DNA from: Chitinophaga chungangae
GTDB lineage: Bacteria > Bacteroidota > Bacteroidia > Chitinophagales > Chitinophagaceae
Direction of reading: 5' to 3'
Assembly: GCF_017742215.1 (NCBI RefSeq)
Contig: NZ_JAGHKP010000003.1
Location: 1,236,308-1,300,307 of the forward strand
DNA: 64,000 nucleotides
A program made the position numbers and the translations under genes. The notes below the pieces were generated by a model that saw only the letters and a list, made by a program, of their open reading frames with translations, did not search any database and was not told the DNA's origin. Below, one piece after another: positions 1 to 7,537 of the stretch. Numbering within the stretch: position 1 is the stretch's first letter; the number at the start of each line of letters is the position of its first letter.

Positions 1-460
1 GGCTGATGCGGGCGCTCCCCTGCCTGATCACCTGGTTGCCCGCGCTGTCCAGCGTTACAACGGAACCGTCTGCCAGCGTGAGCGTAGCTTTGTTGGCCCC
101 GGGGGCTATATCTGCAATGGTTGAAATGGTTTGCGGGGAAGAAGTTTCGTTTGTCTTTAACCGGTTATACCCTACCACGGCCATGCCTAATACCGCAGCT
201 GCGGCGGCAACGGCCCACCAGCGGCGCATCGGGCGCACGGTTGTTTTGGGCGCGGTTATTTGCTGAAAGATGCGGGCGGCGTCCTCTTCTTCCATCCGCG
301 CGTCCGGCGTAAAACCCGTCCAGGCCTCTTCCAGCGCGGTTTGCAAAGCGGCGTCGTGCCGGGAATCTTCCAGCAATTGCTGCAATTCCTGATTTTCGGC
401 GGGCGTTTCGGCGCCGTTGAACCATCGCTGAAATAAATATTGAACCCTCGATTCCGACAT
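1..460 (-). CDS. FecR-family anti-sigma factor, partial (C-terminus outside window)
   Basis: The minus-strand frame opens at an ATG at 458-460 and stays open to the window edge, giving about 153 N-terminal residues. It starts MSESRVQYLFQRWFNGAETP, a typical cytoplasmic anti-sigma domain of FecR proteins. A single membrane segment follows at about residues 84-101 (WWAVAAAAAVLGMAVVGY). The start of the periplasmic FecR domain is then visible: PGANKATLTLADGSVVTLDS. In Bacteroidota, FecR proteins hold an ECF sigma factor inactive and release it when a TonB receptor signals. The sigma gene lies directly upstream (571-1176), so the two form the usual pair, and a SusC/SusD locus may follow beyond the left edge. 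The family assignment rests on the domain order and the PGGNKA-like motif; the inducing substrate cannot be told. Confidence 0.9.
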   Translation of the reverse strand, partial: MSESRVQYLFQRWFNGAETPAENQELQQLLEDSRHDAALQTALEEAWTGFTPDARMEEEDAARIFQQITAPKTTVRPMRRWWAVAAAAAVLGMAVVGYNRLKTNETSSPQTISTIADIAPGANKATLTLADGSVVTLDSAGNQVIRQGSARIS

Positions 461-570
461 AAAAGATGCTTGTTCCTGGTATGATGACAAATAACTTAAC
501 CGGCAGAAGTAGTCCGCCGAAAAAAAATTTTCCGGGATAGTAAAAAACGAGGTAATGGGATGAAACGGCC

Positions 571-1176
571 TCAGGCCAGTTGCAGGCAGGCAGGCCCCAT
601 GGCGGCGATGATGAGCACGATCGCCGGGTCTTGCCGGATAATGCCTTTCAGCGCCTGTGTGGCCAGGCTCAGGTGTTTTTTAACGGTGCCTTCGGAGATA
701 TGCAGCCTGCGGGCAATGTCTTCCACGGCCAGCCCCTGCAGGCGATTGAGCGTAAAAACGGCTTTCTGCTGCGGCGGCAGCTGGCTGATGGCTTTGTCCA
801 GCTGGTCTTGCAGCGCTTTGTAACGCACCATCTGCTCGGTTTCGTGGGAGGCGCCGGTTTGGCCGGCGTAAAGACTGCGGAGAATATCGTTGCGGTAAGC
901 GCTTTTTTTGGCAAGATTAAAAGCGTGATTGCGCGCCAAAGTAAAAAGATAGGCGTCGAAACTGCGTATTTCAGCGAGCAGGCTGCGGTCTGTCCATATC
1001 TTCAGGAACACGTCCTGTACGATGTCTTTGGCGGTTTCCGGGCTGGCGGTGAGGCGCAGCATATATGCAAACAGCTTGTTCCGGTGCCCGTCGAAAAGGC
1101 AACGGAAAGCCGCTTCGTCTCCGGCAGCCGTTTGCCGCAATACATCCGCTTCTGAATACGATCCGCCGGTGTTCAT
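571..1176 (-). CDS. RNA polymerase ECF-type sigma factor
   Basis: A sigma-70 family protein of the extracytoplasmic function class. Region 2 is seen in the stretch around LFAYMLRLTASPETAKDIVQ and DVFLKIW. Region 4, the -35 binding helix-turn-helix, is around LPPQQKAVFTLNRLQGLAVE and IARRLHISEGTVKKHL. The length is about 201 residues from the chosen ATG at 1176 (MNTGGSYSEAD). The frame also allows a longer start at 1242, but the extra 22 residues look unlike the family. The FecR gene follows on the same strand after about 110 bases, so this is a sigma/anti-sigma pair. Such pairs in Bacteroidota usually control a TonB-dependent glycan or siderophore uptake locus; the regulon here is unknown. 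Confidence 0.92.
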   Translation of the reverse strand: MNTGGSYSEADVLRQTAAGDEAAFRCLFDGHRNKLFAYMLRLTASPETAKDIVQDVFLKIWTDRSLLAEIRSFDAYLFTLARNHAFNLAKKSAYRNDILRSLYAGQTGASHETEQMVRYKALQDQLDKAISQLPPQQKAVFTLNRLQGLAVEDIARRLHISEGTVKKHLSLATQALKGIIRQDPAIVLIIAAMGPACLQLA

Positions 1177-1300
1177 GAATAAAAAGTTAGCATCAGTTAG
1201 TCTGCCCATTCCTGGCCGGGCCTCAGATCCCGCCAACATCAAGTCTTATTTCAGGTATGTGTGTGTGCCAAAAATATGTAAAAAAGCATAATGGCGCTAT

Positions 1301-1332
1301 AAAAAAAGCCGCCCGGGGAAAACCGGGGCGGC
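1301..1332 (-). terminator. Rho-independent terminator for pruA
   Basis: A GC-rich inverted repeat (GCCGCC-CGG and CCGG-GGCGGC arms with one bulged base and an AAAA loop) sits 54 bases beyond the pruA stop. On the minus strand it is followed by seven Ts (1307-1301). This is the normal form of an intrinsic terminator for the prfB-pruA unit. Confidence 0.75.
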
Positions 1333-1385
1333 CGCGTATACAGTTTCACATAATTGCCCGCCGTTGCGGCGGAAAAAATAAAAAC

Positions 1386-3017
1386 TTATGCTTCTTTCAG
1401 GAAGGGGTACCGGTAATCTGTAGGCGGTACCAGCGTTTCCTTTACGGTCCTGGCGCTCAGCCAGCGGTAAAGGTTCAGCTGCGAGCCGGCCTTGTCGTTG
1501 GTGCCGGATGCGCGCGCGCCGCCGAAGGGCTGCTGGCCTACTACCGCGCCGGTGGGTTTGTCGTTCAGGTAAAAGTTACCTGCGGCGTTCACCAGTTTTT
1601 TGGTAGCGAGATCAAGCGCGTAACGGTCCTGTGCCAGCACGGCGCCGGTGAGGGCGTATTCGCTGGTGCCGTCCACCAGTTCGAGGGTTTCTTCCCATTG
1701 CTCTGCGTCGTACGTGTATACGGTGAGCACGGGGCCGAAAATTTCCTCGCACATGGTCCTGTATTTCGGATCGGTGGTTTCAATTACGGTCGGTTCGATA
1801 AAGTAACCCTCCGTTTTGTTGTAATTGCCGCCGGCGATGATCTTCGCTTTGGGATCTTTTTTCGCGTCTTCGATGTAAGCTGCGATCTTGTCGAACGAAC
1901 GTTCGTCGATCACGGCGTTGATGAAGTTGCTGAAATCTTCGGTGGTGCCCATTTTCATGGTCTTGAGCTCAGCTGCGAGTTTCGTTTTGATCTCTTCCGC
2001 GATATTGCTGGGCAGGTATGCGCGCGAAGCCGCGGAACATTTCTGGCCCTGGTATTCGAAAGCGCCGCGGGCGAGCGCTGTAACCACGGCGTCCACGTTA
2101 GCGGATTTATGCGCGATCACAAAGTCTTTACCGCCGGTTTCGCCCACGATGCGCGGGTATGTTTTGTATTTGCCGATGTTGTTGCCGATGGTTTTCCACA
2201 TGGTCTGGAACACGCCGGTGGAGCCGGTAAAGTGAATGCCGGCGAAGTCGGGGTGCGCGAAACAAACGTCGCCGATGGTGGGCCCGTCTGCATATACGAG
2301 GTTGATCACCCCATCCGGCAGGCCGGCTTCGATCAGCACCTTCATAAAGAAAGATGCGTGGTATACCTGTGTATTGGCGGGTTTCCAGATCACCACGTTG
2401 CCGCACATGGCGGCGGAGGTGGGCAGGTTGCCCCCGATAGCGGAAAAGTTGAAGGGTGTAACGGCCAGCACGAAACCTTCCAGCGGGCGGTACTCCAGGC
2501 GGTTGTGCACGCCGGGGGAGCTCACGGGCTGCTGACGGTAGATCTCGGTAAGGTAATGCACGTTGAAACGCAGGAAGTCGATCAGTTCACAGGCGCTGTC
2601 TATTTCAGCCTGGTAGGCGTTTTTGCTCTGGCCCAGCATGGTGGCGGCATTGGTATGCGCGCGGTATTTGGTGGCGAGCAGTTCGGCCGCTTTCAGGAAC
2701 ACGGCGGCGCGTTGTTCCCAGGGCGTGTCCGCCCATTGCTGGCGCGCGGCCAGGGCGGCGTTGATGGCGTCTTTTACATGACCGGCATCTCCTGCATGGA
2801 AATGGCCGAGCTTGTGTTTGATCTCGTGCGGGGGGCGGATGTCTACCGTTTTGCCGGTGCGTATTTCCTTGCCGCCGATGTACATGGGAATGTCCAGCTG
2901 AACGGCCTTGAATGCGGCCAGCTGCTGCTTGAGCGCCGCTCTTTCCGGGGAGCCGGGCGCATAGCTCATTACCGGTTCATTGCCTGGTGCTGCAAAGTCA
3001 AAATAAGCATTATGCAT
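1386..3017 (-). CDS. pruA: L-glutamate gamma-semialdehyde (1-pyrroline-5-carboxylate) dehydrogenase
   Basis: Oxidises glutamate gamma-semialdehyde, formed from proline, to glutamate with NAD+ in the cytoplasm. The 543-residue length fits the stand-alone PruA type found in Bacteroidota, without a proline dehydrogenase domain. Aldehyde dehydrogenase landmarks are present: the PFNFSAIGGNLP segment, the nucleotide-binding FTGSTGVF segment, the general base glutamate in GETGGKDF, and the catalytic cysteine in GQKCSAASRAY. The ATG at 3017 is about 60 bases after the prfB stop on the same strand, so it may be cotranscribed with prfB. A strong terminator follows. No proline dehydrogenase gene is in the window. 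Confidence 0.96.
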   Translation of the reverse strand: MHNAYFDFAAPGNEPVMSYAPGSPERAALKQQLAAFKAVQLDIPMYIGGKEIRTGKTVDIRPPHEIKHKLGHFHAGDAGHVKDAINAALAARQQWADTPWEQRAAVFLKAAELLATKYRAHTNAATMLGQSKNAYQAEIDSACELIDFLRFNVHYLTEIYRQQPVSSPGVHNRLEYRPLEGFVLAVTPFNFSAIGGNLPTSAAMCGNVVIWKPANTQVYHASFFMKVLIEAGLPDGVINLVYADGPTIGDVCFAHPDFAGIHFTGSTGVFQTMWKTIGNNIGKYKTYPRIVGETGGKDFVIAHKSANVDAVVTALARGAFEYQGQKCSAASRAYLPSNIAEEIKTKLAAELKTMKMGTTEDFSNFINAVIDERSFDKIAAYIEDAKKDPKAKIIAGGNYNKTEGYFIEPTVIETTDPKYRTMCEEIFGPVLTVYTYDAEQWEETLELVDGTSEYALTGAVLAQDRYALDLATKKLVNAAGNFYLNDKPTGAVVGQQPFGGARASGTNDKAGSQLNLYRWLSARTVKETLVPPTDYRYPFLKEA

Positions 3018-3077
3018 GGCTTTGATTTTGTTGTTTCGGTTTAGAAATCAATATTGTTGTAACCGGCTGCTGCTTTC

Positions 3078-4173
3078 TCAGCCTTTCTCATCTTCTTTTT
3101 GCATCATCAGGTAGGCTTTGATGAACCCGTCCAGCTCGCCGTCCATTACGGGGCCTACGTTGCCTACTTCAAAATCGGTGCGGTGGTCTTTGATCATCTT
3201 GTACGGATGGAAAACATAGGAACGGATCTGCGATCCCCATTCGATCTTGCGTTTGTTCGCATTGGTGGCGTTTTTCAGCTCTTCCCGCTTGCGGATCTCC
3301 TCCTCGTACAGGCGGGATTTCAGCATGGTCAGCGCCTTCTCCCGGTTCTCGCCCTGGGTGCGGCTCTGCTGGCATTCGATAATGATGCCGGAAGGAATGT
3401 GCTTCAAACGCACCGCCGTTTCCACCTTGTTCACGTTCTGCCCGCCTTTACCGCCAGAACGGTAAAATTCCCATTCCAGGTCCGCCGGGTTCACGGTCAC
3501 CTCGATAGTATCGTCTACCAGCGGGTACACGAAAACGGATGCGAAGGAAGTATGCCTGCGGGCATTGGAATCGAAGGGGGAAATACGCACGAGGCGGTGA
3601 ACGCCGCTTTCGGCCTTGAGCAGGCCATACGCGAAGTCTCCGTCGAATTCGAGGGTGGCGGATTTGATGCCCGCGCCGTCTCCGTACTGCACGTCGATCT
3701 CGCTGACCTTCCAGCCCTGCTTTTCACCGTACATGCGGTACATACGAAGCAGCATCTCCGCCCAGTCCTGGCTTTCGGTGCCGCCCGCTCCCGAATTGAT
3801 CGTGAGCACTGCCGGCATTTCGTCTTCAGGCTGGTTGAGCGTGCTTTTGAACTCCAGCTCGTCGAGCGCTTTGAGCGCCGCGTCGTAGGCCGCGTTCACT
3901 TCTTCTTCGGTGGCTTCGCCTTCTTTCTGGAACTCCTGCAGCGTGGCGGCGTCGTCGATAGACGTGCGCACGTCGTCGTGCAGGTCTACCCAGAATTTGT
4001 TCACCTTGATCTCTTTCAGGATCGCAGTGGCCCTTTCATTGTCGTCCCAGAACCCGGGCGCAAGGGTCATCTGCTTATCATTTTCTATTTTGTCTATGCG
4101 GTCCTGTACGTTAAAGAAAACCTCCCAGGACGTACAAACGGTCCCTCATAGCTTTAAGTTGCTCTGCTGTCAT
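3078..4173 (-). CDS. prfB: Peptide chain release factor 2, expressed through a +1 programmed frameshift
   Basis: Class I release factor recognising UGA and UAA and triggering peptide release at the ribosome. The gene is in two frames. The first 20 codons start at the ATG at 4173 (MTAEQLKAMRDRLYVLGGFL) and end at an in-frame TAA at 4113-4111. A +1 slip on CTT continues as NVQDRIDKIENDKQMTLAPG and on to the stop at 3078, giving about 364 residues, the normal RF2 length. The RF2 tripeptide SPF is in ISPFDSNARRHTS, and the catalytic GGQ is in GGKGGQNVNKVETA. Starting at the internal ATG of the second frame would lose the conserved N-terminus, so the frameshifted product is preferred. The pruA gene follows. 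See the recoding site entry for the unusual stop codon. Confidence 0.95.
4110..4126 (-). promoter_or_regulatory. prfB programmed +1 frameshift site with an in-frame UAA
   Basis: Read on the minus strand the site is GGG AGG TTT T, CTT, TAA, C. An internal Shine-Dalgarno-like GGGAGG (4126-4121) lies four bases before the slippery CTT (4116-4114), and the zero-frame stop is TAA (4113-4111) followed by C. Slipping forward by one base reads AAC and enters the main RF2 frame. The classical site uses UGA, read only by RF2, so that low RF2 favours frameshifting. Here UAA is also read by RF1, so feedback should be weaker or different. The arrangement is seen directly; the regulatory consequence is inference. 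Confidence 0.85.
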
Positions 4174-4180
4174 AAGTCCG

Positions 4181-4212
4181 CAAAGATAAATCTTTATTAA
4201 CGAATTACGAAA
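4181..4212 (-). promoter_or_regulatory. Candidate Bacteroidota-type promoter for prfB
   Basis: On the minus strand, TATCTTTG (4188-4181) matches the TAnnTTTG -7 element exactly. TTTC at 4212-4209 is a near match to the -33 TTTG at a spacing of 20. The expected transcription start falls within a few bases of the prfB ATG at 4173, so the mRNA may be nearly leaderless. Confidence 0.5.
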
Positions 4213-4293
4213 CCGCGCAAGCGGTTCATTTTTAATGCGTAAATTAGGAATGGAAAGATTTTTGCTGGAACTCAAACCAAATCCTGACCCAAC

Positions 4294-5103
4294 ATGGAAA
4301 CCCGTATGAGCATACCCCACTTCAGGCAGCAGACCTCTTTTAACCTGATCGCCCTTTTGGTGGTGATCGGCGTGAATGTTATGGCCAATACTTCCACACT
4401 CAACGGCCTTACTACCGGGGAAATTTCGAAACGATACCCCAACCTGTTCACCCCGGCCAACATTACTTTTTCGGTATGGAGCGTAATTTACCTGGGCCTG
4501 CTCGCGTTTGCCGGTTACCAGCTGTGGCTGTCGTTTTCCAAAGGCCATGAAGCCGAGCTGAGCGCATTTATCGTGCGCATGAAATACTGGTTCCTGCTCA
4601 ATTGCCTCGGCAACGCCTGCTGGCTGTTCGCCTGGCATTACAACCTCATCTGGCTGTCGCTGCTGTTTATGTTCCTCATCCTGTTCACCCTCGGCAAGAT
4701 CAGCGCCAATTTCCGTATAGCCCATCCCGGCGCGCCGCTGCGCGAAAAAATATTCATCCACTTCCCTTTCGGCATCTACCTCGGGTGGATCAGCATCGCC
4801 ACCATCGCCAATATTTTCGCTTTCCTCGTATCCATCGGGTGGAGCGGCTGGGGCGTAAGCCAGGTGGGCTGGACCATCATCGCCATGATAATAGGCACGG
4901 TGGCCGCGTTGTTCATGATCTTCCGGCACAACAATACCTGGTACGGGCTGGCGTGCATCTGGGGCTTTTACGGCATCATCCTCAAGCGCGAAGCCGCGCT
5001 CACCCGCGATTCCCCTCCCATTATCGCTGCGGGCACGCTGGTGATCGCCGTGCTGGTGCTGAGCTTGCTCATGCAATTATTGCGCAAACGGCCGCTCATC
5101 TGA
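4294..5103 (+). CDS. TspO/MBR-like integral membrane protein
   Basis: A 269-residue protein with about seven or eight hydrophobic segments. It resembles the proteins annotated as tryptophan-rich sensory proteins in Bacteroidota; the recognisable piece is FTPANITFSVWSVIYLGLLA near residues 50-70, similar to the opening of TspO. It is much longer than classical TspO (about 160 residues), so binding of porphyrin or cholesterol-like ligands should not be assumed. It is divergent from prfB and is followed after 62 bases by pgi on the same strand, although pgi seems to have its own promoter. Confidence 0.6.
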   Translation: METRMSIPHFRQQTSFNLIALLVVIGVNVMANTSTLNGLTTGEISKRYPNLFTPANITFSVWSVIYLGLLAFAGYQLWLSFSKGHEAELSAFIVRMKYWFLLNCLGNACWLFAWHYNLIWLSLLFMFLILFTLGKISANFRIAHPGAPLREKIFIHFPFGIYLGWISIATIANIFAFLVSIGWSGWGVSQVGWTIIAMIIGTVAALFMIFRHNNTWYGLACIWGFYGIILKREAALTRDSPPIIAAGTLVIAVLVLSLLMQLLRKRPLI

Positions 5104-5112
5104 AATGTTCTC

Positions 5113-5143
5113 TTTCATCTTTGAGGATGCCTGCTTATTTTTG
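5113..5143 (+). promoter_or_regulatory. Candidate promoter for pgi
   Basis: TATTTTTG (5136-5143) matches the TAnnTTTG -7 element, and TTTC (5113-5116) lies 19 bases upstream in the -33 position. The predicted transcription start, near 5150, is downstream of the possible GTG start at 5145, which supports the ATG at 5166 as the pgi start. Confidence 0.45.
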
Positions 5144-5165
5144 AGTGAATCTAACAGACAACATT

Positions 5166-6794
5166 ATGTTCCCATCCGTACATCCTGCCACTACCAAAGC
5201 GTGGCTACAGCTGCAGACGCATGCCGCTGCCATGGCCCAGACGCAGATGAGAGCCCTTTTCGCCGCCGATCCCGGCCGCTTCAAGTCGTTCTCCCTGCAG
5301 TTCGGAAATATCCTATTCGACTATTCCAAAAATATCATCACCGCCGAAACCATGCAGCACCTCCTGGCGCTGGCGGCGGAATGCAGGGTGGGCGATGCCG
5401 TGAAGGCCATGTTCGGCGCTGAAAAGATCAACGCCACCGAAGGCCGCGCCGTGCTGCACACCGCGCTGCGCAACGAATCCGGCCGGCCAGTAGTGCTCGA
5501 CGGCAAAGACGTGATGCCCGATGTGAAAGCCGTGCTCAGCCAGATGGAAAATTTCTGCCGCCGCGTGCACAACGGCGAATGGAAAGGATTTTCGGGTAAA
5601 CGTATCCGTTATATCGTCAATATCGGCATCGGCGGGTCTGACCTTGGCCCCGTGATGGTCACCGAAGCGCTGAAACCCTACTGGGTGGAAGGCATCCAGC
5701 CGTATTTCGTGTCGAATGTAGACGGTACGCACATCGCCGAAACCCTGAAAAAAGTAAAGGCGGACGAAACCCTTTTCCTCATCGCCTCCAAAACCTTTAC
5801 CACGCAGGAAACCATGACCAACGCGCATACCGCGCGCCAATGGTTCCTGGACAACGGCGGCAGCGAAAAAGATATCGCGCTGCATTTCGCGGCATTGTCT
5901 ACCAACGAAAAAGCGGTAACCGCCTTTGGCATCGACCCGAAGAACATGTTCGCTTTCTGGGACTGGGTGGGCGGCCGTTACAGCCTGTGGAGCGCCATCG
6001 GCCTGTCTATCGCGCTCACCGTCGGGTATGAGCATTTCGCCGCATTGCTGCAGGGCGCGCATCATACAGACGTTCATTTCCGCGACACACCCTTCGAGCG
6101 CAATATTCCCGTGATCATGGGGCTGCTCGGCATCTGGTACGGTAATTTCTTCGGCGCGCAGTCTGAGGCGATTCTGCCGTACGACCAATACATGCACCGT
6201 TTTGCCGCTTATTTCCAGCAGGGCAATATGGAAAGCAACGGTAAAAGCACGGACCGCAACGGCAAGCCGGTGGACTGGCAAACCGGCCCGGTGGTTTGGG
6301 GCGAACCTGGCACCAACGGCCAGCACGCGTTCTACCAGCTGATTCACCAGGGCACCAAAATGATCCCCTGCGATTTTATTGCGCCCGCTATCAGCCATAA
6401 TCCCATCGGTGACCATCACCCGAAACTGCTGAGTAATTTCTTCGCGCAGACCGAAGCGCTGATGAACGGGAAAACGGCCGAAGAAGTGCGCGCGGAAGGC
6501 ACGCCGGAAGAGCTGGTGCCGTTCAAGGTATTCAGCGGCAACCGTCCTACCAATTCGTTCCTGCTGCAAAAGATCACGCCGTACAGCCTCGGCGCGCTGA
6601 TCGCGATGTACGAGCATAAAATTTTCGTGCAGGGCGTGATATGGAACATTTACAGTTTCGATCAGTGGGGCGTGGAACTGGGCAAACAGCTGGCGAACAA
6701 GATACTGCCGGAACTGGCGGGCGACGGTGATGTTTCCAGCCATGATTCTTCCACCAACGGCCTTATCAATGCATACAAACACTGGCGGTCTTAG
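5166..6794 (+). CDS. pgi: Glucose-6-phosphate isomerase
   Basis: Interconverts glucose 6-phosphate and fructose 6-phosphate in glycolysis and gluconeogenesis. About 542 residues from the ATG at 5166 (MFPSVHPATTKAWLQLQTHA), matching the usual start of the family; a GTG at 5145 would add seven residues. Phosphoglucose isomerase signatures are visible: VNIGIGGSDLGPVM, FWDWVGGRYSLWSAIGLSIA, GEPGTNGQHAFYQLIHQGT (with the active-site region), and near the C-terminus FDQWGVELGKQLA. It is a single gene with a strong terminator directly behind it. Confidence 0.97.
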   Translation: MFPSVHPATTKAWLQLQTHAAAMAQTQMRALFAADPGRFKSFSLQFGNILFDYSKNIITAETMQHLLALAAECRVGDAVKAMFGAEKINATEGRAVLHTALRNESGRPVVLDGKDVMPDVKAVLSQMENFCRRVHNGEWKGFSGKRIRYIVNIGIGGSDLGPVMVTEALKPYWVEGIQPYFVSNVDGTHIAETLKKVKADETLFLIASKTFTTQETMTNAHTARQWFLDNGGSEKDIALHFAALSTNEKAVTAFGIDPKNMFAFWDWVGGRYSLWSAIGLSIALTVGYEHFAALLQGAHHTDVHFRDTPFERNIPVIMGLLGIWYGNFFGAQSEAILPYDQYMHRFAAYFQQGNMESNGKSTDRNGKPVDWQTGPVVWGEPGTNGQHAFYQLIHQGTKMIPCDFIAPAISHNPIGDHHPKLLSNFFAQTEALMNGKTAEEVRAEGTPEELVPFKVFSGNRPTNSFLLQKITPYSLGALIAMYEHKIFVQGVIWNIYSFDQWGVELGKQLANKILPELAGDGDVSSHDSSTNGLINAYKHWRS

Positions 6795-6821
6795 AACGTT
6801 CGTGCATATGTTTTACAACAA

Positions 6822-6847
6822 AGCCCCGGTGCATGCCGGGGCTTTTT
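6822..6847 (+). terminator. Rho-independent terminator of pgi
   Basis: AGCCCCGG (6822-6829) pairs with CCGGGGCT (6836-6843) around a six-base loop and is followed by a run of Ts. It starts 28 bases after the pgi stop. Confidence 0.85.
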
Positions 6848-6871
6848 GTTCTGTTGCTCGTTTGAAGACAT

Positions 6872-6899
6872 AAAAAAACCTCCGGGAATTCCGGAGGTT
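6872..6899 (-). terminator. Rho-independent terminator of the DUF3276 gene
   Basis: AACCTCCGG (6877-6885) and CCGGAGGTT (6891-6899) form a perfect nine-base stem with a five-base loop. On the minus strand it is followed by Ts, and it lies 37 bases beyond the stop of the gene at 6936-7373. Confidence 0.85.
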
Positions 6900-6935
6900 A
6901 AGTATCTTATCAGTTGACAGGTAGAAAGAAATAAA

Positions 6936-7373
6936 TTACCATTTGTCCACATCCTCGCCGGAGGGAGCCTGTGCTTCAGCTTCAGCTTCGGCCGGCACTT
7001 CGGAGCGTTGTGCGTGAACAGGTGCGGCAACTTCCACGCCTTCGCCATCCTGCTCGTCTTCGCGGGATTCGGAATAGTCATGGTTGTAAGCATCAAAGTC
7101 GAAATCGGGCATCAATTCTGTTTTAACATAATTGATGGTTTCGGTTAAAGCATTGAGAAACTTGTTGAAGTCTTCTTTGTACAGGAATACTTTATGCCTG
7201 TCGTAACCGTTGTCGTTGAAACGTTTTTTACTTTCGGTGATAGTGAGAAAGTAATCGTTGCCCCGAGTAGTTTTTACATCAAAGAAATAAGTTCTTCTTT
7301 TGCCCGCTTTCAATCGCTTGGAAAAGATGCTGTCGTTGTTTCTTTCCTGTTGATTGTTGTTTTCGTACGCCAC
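6936..7373 (-). CDS. DUF3276 / PUR-alpha-like nucleic-acid-binding protein
   Basis: A 145-residue protein. The first 90 residues are the PUR domain conserved in Bacteroidota and Borrelia: SKRLKAGKRRTYFFDVKTTR, YFLTITESKKR, then RHKVFLYKEDFNKFLNAL. The C-terminal 50 residues are acidic and disordered-looking (SREDEQDGEGVEV, AEAEAEAQAP). PUR proteins bind single-stranded DNA or RNA; the target here is unknown. Its own promoter (7430-7459) and terminator (6872-6899) make it a single-gene unit. Confidence 0.88.
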   Translation of the reverse strand: MAYENNNQQERNNDSIFSKRLKAGKRRTYFFDVKTTRGNDYFLTITESKKRFNDNGYDRHKVFLYKEDFNKFLNALTETINYVKTELMPDFDFDAYNHDYSESREDEQDGEGVEVAAPVHAQRSEVPAEAEAEAQAPSGEDVDKW

Positions 7374-7429
7374 AGTTGATAGATTTAAGTGTTAACGAAT
7401 CAAATCCTGTTTGAATGATCAATAATCAA

Positions 7430-7459
7430 CAAATATACTATTGTTTTACAAATATCAAA
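7430..7459 (-). promoter_or_regulatory. Candidate promoter of the DUF3276 gene
   Basis: On the minus strand, TTTG (7459-7456) and TATATTTG (7437-7430) are separated by 18 bases, close to the Bacteroidota consensus TTTG-N19-TAnnTTTG. The region is very AT-rich, which weakens specificity, but position and orientation fit the gene starting at 7373. Confidence 0.55.
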
Positions 7460-7537
7460 ATAATTTTAAATGATTTTGAAAAATCATCTTATATTTCGCG
7501 CAAAGCTTGATGGTAGCGGTTTACAACGCAATGACAT

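Noticed and set aside
1257..3044. Long plus-strand open frame of 595 codons
   Set aside because: It is the antisense shadow of pruA and has no family-like sequence. Similar shadow frames lie over prfB, pgi, the ABC genes, the DUF418 gene, the EamA and GT-C genes and xrtN.
4111..5076. Minus-strand frame of 321 codons ending in RF2-like residues
   Set aside because: Only its last 20 codons are real, as the first frame of prfB. The rest is antisense to the TspO-like gene.
5145..5166. GTG at 5145 as the pgi start
   Set aside because: It lies upstream of the likely transcription start and adds residues not usual in the family.
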